Below, in pieces: positions 29,731-42,541 of a stretch of 64,000 bases of DNA; positions within the stretch are counted from its first letter, which is position 1, and each line of letters begins with the position of its first letter. This DNA comes from Oasisia sp. SBJ-2009 (taxonomy: Eukaryota; Annelida; Polychaeta; Sabellida; Siboglinidae): positions 10,281,882 to 10,345,881 of the forward strand of contig OZ024856.1 in the NCBI GenBank assembly GCA_964017155.1, written 5' to 3'. Below the pieces are notes generated by a model, which saw only the letters and a program-made list of their open reading frames with translations, did no database searches and was not told the DNA's origin. Position numbers and translations under genes: made by a program.

Positions 29731-29953
29731 ACCAACACGCACACAGGCACGTACACGCACGCACGCACGCACGCACGCACGCACACACACAGACGCACGC
29801 GCACCCACACCCACACCCACCCACCCGCACCCGCCCGCCCACCCACCCACCCACCCACACCCACCCACCCACCCACCCACACCCACCCACACCCGCCCGC
29901 CCGCCCACCCACCCACCCACCCACCCACACACACACACACACACACCCACCCA

Positions 29954-30017
<64 letters not shown>
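29731..30017. repeat. (CACG)n, (CCCA/CCCG)n and (CA)n compound repeat
   Basis: From 29821 to 29930 nearly every fourth base breaks runs of CCC. On the minus strand this is GGGT/GGGC repeated many times, a textbook G-quadruplex sequence with one-base loops, followed by about 70 bp of CA. Confidence 0.95.
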
Positions 30018-30020
<3 letters not shown>

Positions 30021-31344
30021 CCGTTTTATTACGGTTATACTTTAGCCGTACACGTCAATTGTTCGAAATGTACACTTCTAACAACTGTCGCGCACGAAGA
30101 CACGTCACGTCACATCACGACGTCATAGTCACGTCCATTTAGATCATCTGTAATTACTGACTATTGCAACGTCTTCAACCGAGACGAAGAAACCCACTCG
30201 CACTGAATGGTGAACTTATAATTTGCGGGACTTTTATTTAACAACAACGAATCTGACGAACGAAGAGAAGAGCAGATAGCGTGGATGTAGAACGAGGAGG
30301 GGGGGGGGGGGGTGGTCGAGTAGATGATTCTGCATCTAAATCCCGAGCCCAGACGGGAACAGATCACGCAGTGCATCGTGGGATTGCTGCGTAACTTGCG
30401 TGGACGCCTGTGCGCGTTCCACGGGCCGGATCCGTCGGTCAATCGATCACTCGATTATCACCCGAACACTCAGTCACATTATGATATTACGCTATTCCGA
30501 GCAACGCCTCGGGCAGTCTCCATTCACTTGTTTCATTCGCGCTCGTTCCGCTCAATCAAAGGACAGTTTGTGTGCGCCAGAGACACGATCCTATCAACTT
30601 CTCGCGTGGCTGGCAAAAACTAAGATGGCTATCAGCGGGGCCGGGGCCGGCGCCAACGTGTCGACTTCGGCTAGAGACTTCGCGCTCGGTTTAGGAGGTT
30701 AATGCAAATACGTTCGCTCGATCGTGTCCGGGTGAGAATGCAGCCTTAACCTCTGACAGAGGCGACGTGGTCGGGGAATGGCTCAGTCCGCCGTGAAACT
30801 ATATTCTGCCAGAGATGAGGCAACGCTGGATGAACGAAAATAACAAATCTTTTAAATAGAAGCGAGAGGATTTGAGCCCTGCTTATTTACATCATCCTCG
30901 CAAGACAGCCAGGGGTCGAAACTACCCCTGGCCGATCGTCTCCGTAAAACTACACAATTATAGCTATTGACTTCGGCAGTCGCTACTGCGTCAGGTGTAT
31001 GAACAGCGCAATTTCATGTCATGCCTTGTTGATTACCGAGTCGTGTACACAAGCTGTCGGCAACAAGTTAAACAACAACATCGACATGACGTCATAATCG
31101 ATACTATAAAAACAATCGCGCGTCATCGCGTGACGCAATGTTTGTCTTTCGTTTTGGCATTCGCTGTGTATAATGACATACTGGACACCCTGTGAGGGGA
31201 ACTATAGGAGGATGTACTTGTTCTCTCTGAGACTGTGACACCGCTAGGTCACGAAAATACCCTCTATGAGACTAAGAAATCGCTGATTTACAAAGATTGA
31301 TTTCTCGAAGAGTTTGTAAAACCACCAGATGTAGTGTGGACAAA
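30018..31344. other. No gene; G13 homopolymer at about 30299-30312
   Basis: Moderately GC-rich with many CpG. Open frames around 30324-30702 lack recognisable domains. Confidence 0.4.
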
Positions 31345-31495
31345 TTATCTCTCCCTCTCGCTCTCGCTCTCGCTCTCGCTCTCGCTCTCGCTCTCGCTCT
31401 CTCTCTCTCTATCTCTCTCTATCTCTCTTACTCTTGCTACCTCTCTCTCCCTCTCTCCCTCTCTCCCTCTCTCCCTCTCTCCCCCTCCCCCCTCC

Positions 31496-31536
<41 letters not shown>

Positions 31537-31735
31537 CCTCGCTCTGCTTCTTTCCCCGTCTCTCTCGCGCGCGCTCTCTCGCTTACTGTCGCTCTCCCTC
31601 TCCCCCCCCTCTCGCATTCTCTTTCCCCTCTTTCGCCTGCCTGTATATATCCATAGCCAGCCCCTCTGTCTCTCCGTCCCTCCATCCCTCCTCTCTCTCT
31701 CTCGCTCTCCCTCCATCTCTCCCTCCGTCCCTCCC
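31345..31735. repeat. Polypyrimidine (CT)n / (CTCTCG)n tract
   Basis: Almost pure C/T on the plus strand for about 390 bp, starting with CTCTCG hexamers. Ser/Leu/Pro-repeat frames are artefacts. Confidence 0.95.
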
Positions 31736-32224
31736 TATCACTGGACAACAAAGATATCCCTCTAGTCCTGCTGGCCACTATTAGTTCACTGGTGGGCTCT
31801 GTCGTCATACGACCCCGGCCTAGAGAGCCCATTACTTCCGAACAAATTGTCATCAATTACACGCCGGTAACAAAGCTGTTTATAGAAAGCGACAGTGCAC
31901 CATAAAGGACCTAGATCGACGGCATAATTTATGGCGACAGTCTCAAAGGGCCAACAAGGAGCGGGTGTCCGGGGACAGGTCCGCAAAGTGTTAATACGAT
32001 AGATTATGTTGCGGAATTTAACCAAAATTAACCACATTTTAAGATGTCTCAACCGTTTAGTGGCAGCTGTTAACATTGTTATAACATTGATCACACAGCA
32101 GACGTCACACGCAGTTTGTATTTCATGTCTCCTCTTTGACTTTTGCTTACATATTCTAGATATGATCACGAGTTGTACGACCAATATCCTTCTAAGGACA
32201 ATACAGTGAATTCAGTTGAGATGG

Positions 32225-32474
32225 ATGTCCTTATCGCCAGTCCAACACACCAACGTCGCCAGGTCAACAATCAATGTCACCCTCGATACATTCATGTCAC
32301 CCGCGATACTTTTATGTCACTCCTGACGTCCTGACATGTCTATGTCATCTTCGACACACTCACGTCATCCACAACACACCAGTGACACTTCCTACACATC
32401 CACGCCGACACACACACGCACGCACTCACGCACGCACACACACACGCACACACACGCACATGCACACACACGCA

Positions 32475-32524
<50 letters not shown>
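32225..32524. repeat. Degenerate ATGTCA-containing repeats, then (CACG)n/(CA)n
   Basis: Diverged units of about 21-25 bp containing ATGTCA or CGTCA at 32270-32395, followed by CACG and CA simple repeat from about 32404. Confidence 0.7.
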
Positions 32525-32525
<1 letters not shown>

Positions 32526-33779
32526 CTTCCCCCTCCCAGTCTCCCCCCCTCTAGGGTGCGTCCTCCCCTCCGCACAACGAGTGTTGTTATTTACAAGGAG
32601 ACAGTTAATTACGAGACCGGGCGTCGGCCGTTGGGAGAAACTGATCATCTATGGTGATGGGATAATCTCACTAATCCCACTAATCTATTCGAGCAGCTGG
32701 GATGAGCCTGTAATCAAAATACACCTGGGGTCATTCGTCAGTCGACCGGGGTCGCTGTCAGAGCAATTACCCTCCCCTCCTTGCGGAGAACGATTCCCGA
32801 AGGGTTCGATTCTAGGAATTCTGCGCGCTAAGGAAGATCGTCGGCCGAGAAACTGAAACACAACCCCGGGTGAAGGTCGGAGCGATGTCGGTCGATGTCT
32901 GAGCGATGTCTGGGGTGATGTCCAAACTGGGTCAGTCTATGAATGACCACGTCGGTGTTTCAGACACCTGTCGATGTATTGTTCAGGTGTGTGCTAAAAC
33001 CTATAGTTATGTTCCTGTGTGTTCTACATTCGCGCGATACCCGGAAGACACTGCAGGGAACACAACAGACCAAGAGCCGCGGTGAACCAAGCCAAGGACG
33101 AACCAAACCAACGACCAAACGTTGATCACCCTACACGAGGGAGAGCATTCTCACAGAAGGGAGAGACCCCGCACATAAGTGAGAGCCCCTTCACACAAAG
33201 GAGAGCCCCCCCCCCATACAAGGGAGAACTCCCTCACACAAGACAAACATGAACTACGGCCACATTACGCGACCTTGAGAATTCGGCGACTTTGGCCACT
33301 GTTTGGTTTATCGCGCCCGGCATCGCGTCTACGCCGACTGACCCGCCACCGACCGACTGACCCACGGCCCGGGAGACGACGACGTGTGGTCGACCTCACC
33401 GCCGTGCCTCTCGAGTAGTGGCGAACACACACACTCAGACAGGTAGTCCAACACTCGGTGACACAACGCAAACATCCCATGTGACAGTGACAGCGACAAC
33501 GTCCTCGGTCACCGCCAGAGCAAACATGGACCTGACTCAGACGCGACGTCGAGCCGAAGTTCACCCGCTCGGGCCGTCGACCTCAGTTCGTTCACACAGG
33601 ACACCTCGTATAGTCCCTGAACACACAAACACGGACTGTGGTTGATAATACGACGTCATTCTGTTTCAATGCGGATTTGTTGCAAACGGGAAATCGTTAC
33701 AATATATATATATATAATATGTGTTCTTTGGTTCATCCGACAGATATAAAATTGAACTTTAATCTTGATTCGAATTTTT
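32525..33779. other. No gene; degenerate 24-bp repeat at about 33140-33245
   Basis: Repeats of the type GGGAGAG-CCC-CTCACA, about four or five copies with a C10 run. Otherwise unique, with no supported reading frame. Confidence 0.45.
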
Positions 33780-33975
33780 TTCATAATTACACAGCTAGCA
33801 ATGTTCGACTTACTTCTACGTTTCGACCACCATCGGCGGCCTTCTTCAGGAACTGAATGTTCAGTGGTTCAATTTAACGAGCAGTGACCACTGAACATTC
33901 AGTTCCTGAAGAAGGCCGCCGATGGTGGTTGAAACGTAGAAGTAAGTCGAACATTGCTAGTTGTGTAATTATGAA
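33780..33975. repeat. 88-bp inverted repeat with Penelope-like terminal motif
   Basis: Arms 33780-33867 and 33888-33975, loop of 20 bases, only about two mismatches. Each arm contains CCTGAAGAAGGCCGCCGATG and GAAACGTAGAAG, the stem-then-GAAACGT structure seen at ends of Penelope-like elements. Two opposed copies of the same terminus have been joined. Confidence 0.9.
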
Positions 33976-36130
33976 ATTTGTTTCGAATAATATACTGCCA
34001 ACTTGATGAACATTTTCACGAATATAATTTTGATGCCGATTTAGGAGAAATATTTTGCTGTTGGGGAGATTACTTCCAACACCGGTCTGATGCATCCAAT
34101 GCATGACAGATGGTGGGCGCAGACGTTGATTTCCGGCAAACCGCTGAGTATTTGTTTTCGATAAACACGCTATCGGGACAGGACTGTTACCGTCTGGTAG
34201 AAGGTATAACATACAATTTAGGAATTTCAAGTAAAAACACACATATCAGTAGGTGAAACGACGCGAGTGCGCTGATGCAGATGGAATTGGTGACGTAAGC
34301 CTTCTACTGATGCCGTGAGTCCGCGCGGGCGACGGCTGAGCTCGGGATGTCCACTCGCTTTGTGTCGTCCATTGTCCACTCGACGACCCGTGTAATGACT
34401 GGCCGGTTCTCGTTACACAAAGGGCAGCGTTGACGTGGACATCGACCGCTCGGTGACAGCAAAGACAATGGACACGCCCGGCGTCACCTCAGCTCGCGCA
34501 ATGCAGAAGGAGCACAGACGGTTCGATGAGTTCGCCGCAATAACTTCGATTTACATCGATTCATTCGCAACACGTGAAGTTGTCCGTGCCGCTGACGTGA
34601 ATTCAAGCTAAATGCATTAACGACGTTAACCGTATTTTATGTGTTTCGTTTACGACGGCTGTAACACCAAACACAACACACCCCTAGAAGACGTGCGCAC
34701 TAACACGACTTCTCCGGGGAGTAATCAAAGCGACTACCCATAACGACTCTCGGTCGCCATTTTATACGTCTTTTCGACAGTTTATTGGTACCGGACTAAA
34801 CACCACAATATTCAAATGGACCACAGCCAAACTTGTGATAATAACGCAACCCAGTTTACTCACCACACGGGCCGATATGTAATTACATTTGTCTCGGCCG
34901 TTTTATTGAATTCTATTTCCAACATTGTGCAACGAACCATAATCATTGAACAATCAGCACTGGCATAGTCGCGGCACATTTCTTCCGTTATCGCGGCCAC
35001 ATATCTGGCACGTTAACTGGTTATAATAACGCCTTTAATTGCTGTGTTATTACCGGTCGTCTGCGTCCGCTTATAACGGCTACACGACCACCATCACGGC
35101 CCGTGGTAGCCCGTGGCCCTTGTCGGTTTATAAGTATGCAGCGATCTACGCGATAAGTCCCTAACTCCGGGTTCACTATCGCCGGACATCGGCTGTCAAT
35201 ACAACCAACACTTGTTCGCTTCGACGGGAGCCAACTCAACTCAACTCAAACGAGCAGGACTAGCGACGTATTCCGGAAACAATTACGACCCAGTAAATAC
35301 ACGCGCGGTCGACGAGCGGTGACGCTGTGTCGTATTCAATTTGTAAAACAGGACGTTGTCGGTGTAGAATGTCGGCCGAGTGCACCGCGATGTCAATGCA
35401 TGCGTGCTCTGTAGTCTGGGCATGCACGCGCATACATTACCACGTCGAAATGTTAATGGGGTAATTTCAGGCGTCCTTTCAGAATAAAGTGCGTCTCTCG
35501 TTTACGCTCAATGACGCGCACTGCCCCTAATATCGCCCGATTCGGCGCCGGTCTAGTCAGTTGATTCATACTCTCTTACAAAAACAGACAGTGTCATGCT
35601 TACCTTCCCACACACACACGCAGCGACCGCAGGAATGCTTCGTAAGTCCACAAGTACATCCATATTTGTTTCCAATTCAACAAATTCTAACCGGAAACCA
35701 AGTTATCAACATAGCTCAATATAGAGGGAACAAGATGAAGCATCCAAGGCCTGCCCGTATAGACCCGTCAGCCGGTCCAGGATATTGATTGATCGGCGCA
35801 GGTGCTGTCGGCTAATCACGTAATCCAGCGAGAGCGGGTCAAACGGCCGTGTCAAGGGGAATCTTTTACGGTGCATCGTGTCTGACACTCGGCCGGCGTG
35901 TAGACGGTAGACGACACGAACTGCCGAGTGTTAACACGCCGTGACGAAACGCAAATATCCATCGTCGCCATCATCCAGTCCATCCAGATCAAAGATCAAG
36001 ACGAACTAAGGCGAATTGAAGATAAGCACATCCAAACAAATATAATATCTGGTATAGTACAGTTCAATCATCATAACTGGAATACTGACTGCTGTCTCGC
36101 TATGATGCGTGTGTATAAATCGACGACGTA
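33976..36130. other. No gene recognised
   Basis: CpG-rich unique DNA. No splice-bounded coding segment recognised on either strand. Confidence 0.4.
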
Positions 36131-36262
36131 GACGCATGCACGCACGCACGCACGCATATATACACACGCAGACGCACAGGCTCGCAGACACACCACACCA
36201 CACACGCACGCACGTACGCACGCACGCACGCACGCACACTCACACACACACAAAACAAACAA

Positions 36263-36305
<43 letters not shown>

Positions 36306-36315
36306 CACACACACC
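36131..36315. repeat. (CACG)n / (CA)n microsatellite
   Basis: GCAC tetranucleotides interrupted by TATATACACAC and CAAAACAAACAAG. Confidence 0.93.
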
Positions 36316-37167
36316 AATACGTCATCTAATGGTATTTAAATTACATAACTGAAACTGCCTACCTTAGGAAACTGTCTACAGATCTCCACGTAATGTTTGA
36401 ACCAGTCCTTCGAGTACAACTCACTCGATAGAAATGGCCTTGTTACTCAATACCCTTGAGGCGTAGTTAGACCAACTCTATAGGCTTTCACGACCGACCA
36501 TGACATATCAACTATAACATCGCTTGTTGATTAAACATAAAAAGCACATGTCACAATCGTTACACAACAAAAGGCCGACTGAAATCTGCACTGCCGACGG
36601 AACGAGCCTTCTAAAAGTATTTGATATTCGTATCGATATGATCGCGCTATCGATAATTTACCAGGCGACCTTTTTATTAATTCACAAGCGCGTGACGGCT
36701 CGACCAACGAACAAAACAACGGGCACTGGCCGAGCAAACTACATACACTCAACTATTCATAACTGAATGACAACTTAATCGGCAGATCTGAGCACGCACT
36801 CACACGGAGCACAGAGGGTTAACGTGGCTGCTTTGAACCACATTACCTGGTCACGCCCGAGTTTGGTTCTGGCTGAATACCTCTAATTAGGTCAGTATGT
36901 CAGTGACTGTTTTGGTAATTAGTACGACGTTTGACATAGTAATTACTACGGCATAAACTCACGTGTTAAGGACACACATATGAGGGCATTCTTCGATGTG
37001 TACAAACTTGGAATTTGATCGGGTCGCGATGGTTCTAACAGGAGGTCACTAGTAGGGGGCTAGCGGCGTTGTATATAAGCCAGGTTACTTGGTAGGTTGG
37101 TTGGTATACCACACACGACGCCAACGACGCAACCTTATCTAAGACCGATGCAACGTCTGTGACTTAC

Positions 37168-37283
37168 CTTACGTGTTGGTCCAACCTAAGCCGCGATAAT
37201 CCACAGCTGCGCTGATAATCCTGTTAGTGACGTCATCGAAACTTGCCGTTCGCTTCAGCCTGGACGAGGCATTGTGAGTGAGT
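37168..37283 (-). other. Candidate 5' non-coding exon upstream of the CARD-pseudokinase gene
   Basis: On the minus strand a strong acceptor (CTGTTTTCTTTCAG) is followed by 116 bp and then AAG|GTAAGT, a consensus donor. One frame is open for 37 codons (containing LKRTASFDDVTNRIISAAVD) but stops with TAA at the donor. The only ATG gives a 5-codon frame. The simplest reading is a 5' UTR exon of the gene starting at 27417, which has room for an acceptor at about 27433 or 27525. It could instead be the terminal exon of an unknown gene. Confidence 0.35.
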
Positions 37284-38330
37284 CTGAAAGAAAACAGTAA
37301 CCGTACGTTACGACTCACTCAGTAGCCGTACATTACTTAATGTCCTTACGTCAGAACTCAGTCCGAGTTTCTGTACGTTTTGGATCACTCAATGTCCGTA
37401 CGTTATGCCACACGTACAGTTAGTCTGTACGTTATGTCTTACTCAATTTCCGTGCGTTACGTTCCACGTACGCTACGTTATTACTACGCAATATCGCCCC
37501 GTGTACGTAGCGTGGCCCAGTAAGCAGGCGATGTTCCCACGACTTGAGCGTGAGGTCGGTTGAGTTGTACCGTGACTGCTCGGGCACTAGGCATTCACGG
37601 CGTCAACCGCCCTGATCACTGGGGCGTGACGGAGAGAAACAACCAGCTCGACTCGACTCCCTCACCGCTATAACGCCAACTGCCAGCGTCGAAACGTCGT
37701 CAACTAACCTCGGCTTCACGTCCGTCCGTCGTCGTGTCGTGGTGCTGATTCACGCTAGTAGTCCCCGAGTAGAAGGTTCACGGCCGTCCGTCCGTCCGTC
37801 CGTGCGTATACACTGTGCTTCGAGTTACACGCGACCGATATATCAACCCAACTGACAGTGCGGCTCGCTCACTGGGCCCGTGAGTAGCGACGTCTAGTCT
37901 TTCACAAGCCACACACACGCACCACCGCCACCGCCGCCGTGCCTCGCCAGGCCGCCGCCAGAGGTCAGGCCGGGTCGCACTCGCAGCGACACGCGTATCA
38001 CAGGACGCTCCAAAACCCACGCGCGCTTCGCGGAAACATTGGCGTGGCGGTGAACGAGCACTGGGCCAGGCCAGGCGCATGGGAGGTCGTTACAAGTCAC
38101 AACAACGAGGGGGAGGGGGTGATTAGCTCACGGCTGTGATGACAGTGTCGCTGCTCATTACTCAGTAGTGCTAAACACTAGTAGACGGGGTACTCAAGGG
38201 TGGCTAATCCACGCGTCATACCACTGGTAGTGTTACCCCCGGTAGGGGCAATTAACACGTTGTCAGCAACAGTTGGGTCTTTGAACCTATGTGTAATGCC
38301 TTCCCCGCTCACGATTGGTGTATAATGAAC
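37284..38330. other. CpG-rich region with degenerate CGTACGTTA repeats (37300-37500); no gene
   Basis: Words CGTACGTTA and CACTCA recur about six times between 37303 and 37480. GC and CpG rise to about 38100, which would suit a promoter region for minus-strand transcription, but no core promoter element was identified. Confidence 0.3.
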
Positions 38331-38507
38331 TTCCCTTCCCTTCCCTTCCCTTCCCTTCCCTTCCCTTCCCTTCCCTTCCCTTCCCTTCCCTTCCCTTCCC
38401 TTCCCTTCCCTTCCCTTCCCTTCCCTTCCCTTCCCTTCCCTTCCCTTCCCTTCCCTTCCCTTCCCTTCCATTCCATTCCATTCCATTCCATTCCATTCCA
38501 TTCCATT
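38331..38507. repeat. (TTCCC)n switching to (TTCCA)n
   Basis: About 27 perfect TTCCC units, then about eight TTCCA units. Homopyrimidine on the plus strand for about 137 bp, so able to form triplex DNA. Confidence 0.97.
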
Positions 38508-39494
38508 TATTTTCATTCTTTTCTCCCTTCCCAGACAAAATACGACAAATTGGAAGAAAACATCCATTTACTAAGGTAAGCACTCGCCATTCGGTAGCAT
38601 GGACACGGACTCGAGAGCGTCCGGACACAGCTCCCGACTAACCTGTGGAAGCAAGACAACTCCGTCTAATCACAAACACAAACCAACAATCAATGTATCC
38701 GACTAGTGAGTCCCCTATGAATTAGACAGAGACCTTACTATCCGTACGGGGCAGTATAACGTGTTGTTGTTATTACTGCTACTGTTGTTGTTGTCGCTGA
38801 TGTTATTGGCAATGATGTTGTGACAACAACCAATCTGCCGCGGATACTCATGACACCATTCATAGCAACAACCTGACCACGGATTACTCCGAGAAATCTC
38901 TCCGATTTGGTCGCTCGATGTGCTGCTATTTTCATGAACGATTCCGCGACGCGTCCGTTTATCGATTCTGGACGCAGATAAACTGTCCGCAGTGGCCATC
39001 AACTGACCGTAGCGACGATGTCCAGCGTCCCCTAACCGAATCACACACTTAAACCAGTAGGACGTAACCGAATCACCCTCGATCATGAGCGCGGGTGTAA
39101 CCGAATCACTGAACGCCAACTTAGTGAACTTACAGAGACAAAACAGAACCGAGAAATGACTTCGCTCGAATATGCCCCGGGAAAGTAATCAACTCAAAGA
39201 GCTCCGTCAGTAAACAACCTCACAATATGTGTGTCAGCAAGGAGAAATTTGTTAAGGGTGAGACTAATAGAAGCAGATTTTTCTTTGACAAACTCTTACA
39301 TTTCGAAAGTCACTGTGTAATGTATCGTAACCTTTAGATTGCGAAATTATACAAAGGGGCCTAATGTATTTAATGGATCTTCTCCGGAAACAGAAGTGAT
39401 TAATGATAGGCTGATAATAGTAAATACTAGCGGAGGAAGTGCAGAGGGATGCTCCAGAAAATGCCCAACACTTCAGGTTATTACACCCACGCGA
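38508..39494. other. No gene recognised
   Basis: Unique sequence. A (GTT)n-like patch at 38760-38800 explains the Asn/Ser-rich frame on the minus strand. Confidence 0.4.
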
Positions 39495-39499
39495 CTGGT

Positions 39500-39588
39500 T
39501 ATTACACGCACGCACGTATGCACGTACGCATGCACATACACAACGCACACACACACACACACACAACGCACGTATACACACGCACGCA

Positions 39589-39620
<32 letters not shown>

Positions 39621-39635
39621 CACACACACACAGAC
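39500..39635. repeat. (CACG)n / (CA)n microsatellite
   Basis: Compound repeat with CGTATGCACGTACGCATGCA at its left end. Confidence 0.93.
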
Positions 39636-40429
39636 AAAGGTTACAATTTAATCGAATCTCTTAACATATTAAAATATATGCTTCTTAATTCCTGTTCATT
39701 TTTCCTGGTCTGACATAAGCGTCAACCCTCACCAGCGCTCCCTTAAAACACTTTTTCTACGTAACATGACGACGCTATCTATCGTATCAGCACGGAGATT
39801 GAACCCGAATTTTGATACACATACATCTTGGTAGAGACTGCACAGATGTCTCTGGTTGGCTGCAGTGTTCAGTGTCATTCTGAGAGTCTTATAGTCCACA
39901 ATGCTGCTGACGAAGGCACCAAGATGGCTTCCGAAGGAAATAGTCAGAACACCAAGACGTTACATGCATTATGTACAATTCTATCAAACTAATCTGTGTG
40001 CGTCTCAGCGCGACGTATGAAATAAATTGTTCGTTTGGATAGTTGTTTCTTATTTCTCCCAAAACATGCTTTTTTTCTTGGTAGGACCTAAGTAGGGCAG
40101 GTGTCGATTTTCATTCCTTCACAACCAATAAATACCACAAGTGGACAGCGACGACTGGGAGCCGCTTGCAACATGAATTAGAAGGTTTGATCGATGGAAA
40201 AGCAATGACGACTTGCTCCTGATAAACGTTCACGGGTAATGGAGCGAACCTTAAACGGTGTTTTGTGGCTGTTTACCCCGGTCGATTCGGTCTGCCTAGT
40301 TCGCAACGACCCCAAGACTTCTACGATCACGCCGATGTTTAGCAGAAGTCTACCCACAGTACAGTAGGGCGTTACGTAGATACTTGGGCACTCCTCTCCT
40401 AACTGTTGTTTCCAACTTCAACTACCATT

Positions 40430-40492
40430 GTGTAAAGCGCTTTGAGTAATCGCAAGGACTAGGTACATTTCGCTATATAAGTACTTATTTTT
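40430..40492 (+). mobile_element. SINE/LINE-type 3' tail fragment
   Basis: GTAAAGCGCTTTGAGTAA, then ACATTTCGCTATATAAGTAC and T-rich end. The AGCGCTTTGAG ... GCTATATAA pair is the conserved 3' end of many animal SINEs and also occurs at the end of the SINE at 28453. The upstream body (from about 40150) has no recognisable tRNA head. Confidence 0.55.
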
Positions 40493-41280
40493 ATTTGTGC
40501 TGCCCAATATTACAAATCATACCATCATATGGGCCACATTTCGTTCTACGTTAACTCTCCAAAGGGAATCGAGATACGTATAGCAAGGAGGACATGACTT
40601 AATTAGAAATGAACTGACTGAATTGTATTTTGTTAGCATACATACTATACAAAGATCAAGGTAAATACTGATGGCAACAAGGAATTCCGGGATGACAATA
40701 AAAACTAAAATTAGTTGCAGCAACTGGACATACAATAGCGAAGCTCCACGTTCGATGTATTCCTCATCGTGTGCTGGCACCTGCCTTGTAATAAAACATC
40801 AATAAAATACACAAAGTATTTAACGCCACAGTCACCGAATGTTCCATATAGGCCTATACCACAATATAACGGCCATCGACCTGGCGACAACAGGCGTTAT
40901 GTGGGAGAGCTCAGACGTTATATTTTTACATCTCCATTATAGTTTAACGACACAACAGAGGAGTTGGCAGTACTGTGCAGCGTTGATCTGACATCTAGTG
41001 GTCTTGTATGGCATTGATATGCTCGTGAGTACAGGATCTGCAAGAACTGTACTTGGTATTTTCAGAGAGCTTTTTAAAATTCAACGCAGCCACTGTATCA
41101 TGACGGACACTATTCCATGATACACAGGCGGAAGTGTCGCGGTGTCAATTTTCAATACACAAGAGCACGGTTAAACGGATACTCTAGTCAGTGAGAGGTT
41201 CACAGTATTAACTTACATATGTATATTATAATGGTTGTGTCTAGTAATTGTGCACAAATATCGTTAATAAATAATAAGCT
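40493..41280. other. No gene recognised
   Basis: AT-rich unique sequence. Confidence 0.5.
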
Positions 41281-41316
41281 ATAGTTTATTGATATGAAAA
41301 ACATGCTGCCTTAGAT

Positions 41317-41570
41317 TCAGGGCGCTGCCGTCTTGAGACTTGTGCGCCAGTGACGTACGCCAAATCGCTTACGTTACTTGCGTATTGCTGAACGGCAAGG
41401 ATTGGCGGAATCTTCGCTAATAATTGTGATAGTGACGTAAGCAATCCGCGACGTACTGAATACATTAATACCATTGGACAGGGTGTTCGAACGTGCATGC
41501 GCCAGTGACGTAAGCGGTTTACGTCACTGGCGCATAAGTTTCAAGATGGCAGCGTTACAAGATGTTTCTG
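41317..41570. repeat. Inverted repeat with perfect 16-bp palindrome carrying TGACGTAA sites
   Basis: Arms 41498-41513 and 41519-41534 are perfect complements with a 5-base loop, each containing TGACGTAA. A further copy of the same arm (GCTGCCGTCTTGAGACTTGT, then GCGCCAGTGACGTA) lies at 41325-41356, and the right arm continues TTTCAAGATGGCAGCG. This makes a small foldback or MITE-like unit. TGACGTAA also occurs at about 41433. Confidence 0.8.
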
Positions 41571-41590
41571 GTACAACTATACTATAATTC

Positions 41591-42160
41591 ATTGTTACGA
41601 TCTTAGTGCACAATTATTATGCACAACCAATATTATAATACAGATGTAAGCAAAATTAATGCTGTGGATCTCTCACTGACTTGAGTATCCCTTTAAGGGG
41701 TGAAATCGATTTTATAAAGGGAACTCGGACGAGTGAGCACATTAACAAGCTAGTGAGACGTTCACCTGCGCACGCATACGTTAAGTACGCCAGTCCTCAA
41801 TATTGACGTCTATATTCAGGCATAAAGGTTACTCTGTCTCATAGTTATGGATTGTTCCAATCATTGTACCATAGCGTTCATTTCACAGGCGATATATTCT
41901 GGATTCGTTTGATGGAATCATATCGTTTCTTTAACCCTGCTCCCGTTGATCTACTATACAATTGGGCCTGTGGGTGTTAGTCGGTGCTACGTGTTAGTTT
42001 CTAGGGCAGTGGTCCACTGGCGGTATCACAAGTTGTCTAGACGTGGCCATGTTTTGGCACGGGGCTCATGCAAGATCTATGAGCCGCCATGTTAGATCAC
42101 ACCAAACACACCTCTGTGGTTGTGTACAAGCCCCGGCAGTAAATTCAAACTACTGTCATA
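41591..42160. other. No gene recognised
   Basis: Unique sequence, nothing supported. Confidence 0.5.
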
Positions 42161-42166
42161 ACTGCA

Positions 42167-42204
42167 TCTGAGAGAAGAGAGAGGGAGGGAGGAAAGGAGG
42201 GAGG

Positions 42205-42296
<92 letters not shown>

Positions 42297-42541
42297 GAGA
42301 CAGACAGACAGACAGACATAGACAGACAGACAGAGACAGACAGACAGAGACAGACAGACAGAGACAGAGACAGAGACAGAGACAGAGACAGAGACAGAGA
42401 CAGAGACAGAGACAGAGACAGAGACAGAGACAGAGACAGAGACAGAGACAGAGACAGAGACAGAGACAGAGACAGAGACAGAGACAGAGACAGAGACAGA
42501 GACAGAGACAGAGACAGACAGAGACAGACAGAGAGAAAGGC
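42167..42541. repeat. (GA)n, (GACA)n and (GACAGA)n purine-rich compound repeat
   Basis: GA tract, then GACA units, then about 25 GAGACA hexamers. Cys/Leu/Ser/Val repeat frames on the minus strand are artefacts. Confidence 0.96.

Noticed and set aside
37060..37085. TATA box (TATATAAG) on the plus strand
   Set aside because: No supported plus-strand exon or gene follows it.
37778..38080. 100-codon minus-strand frame in CpG-rich DNA
   Set aside because: GC-rich sequence yields long frames by chance; no domain seen.
39900..39950. Hammerhead-like or Penelope terminus (CTGACGAAGGC...CCGAAG)
   Set aside because: Resembles the terminal motif loosely but lacks an exact core or inverted arms.
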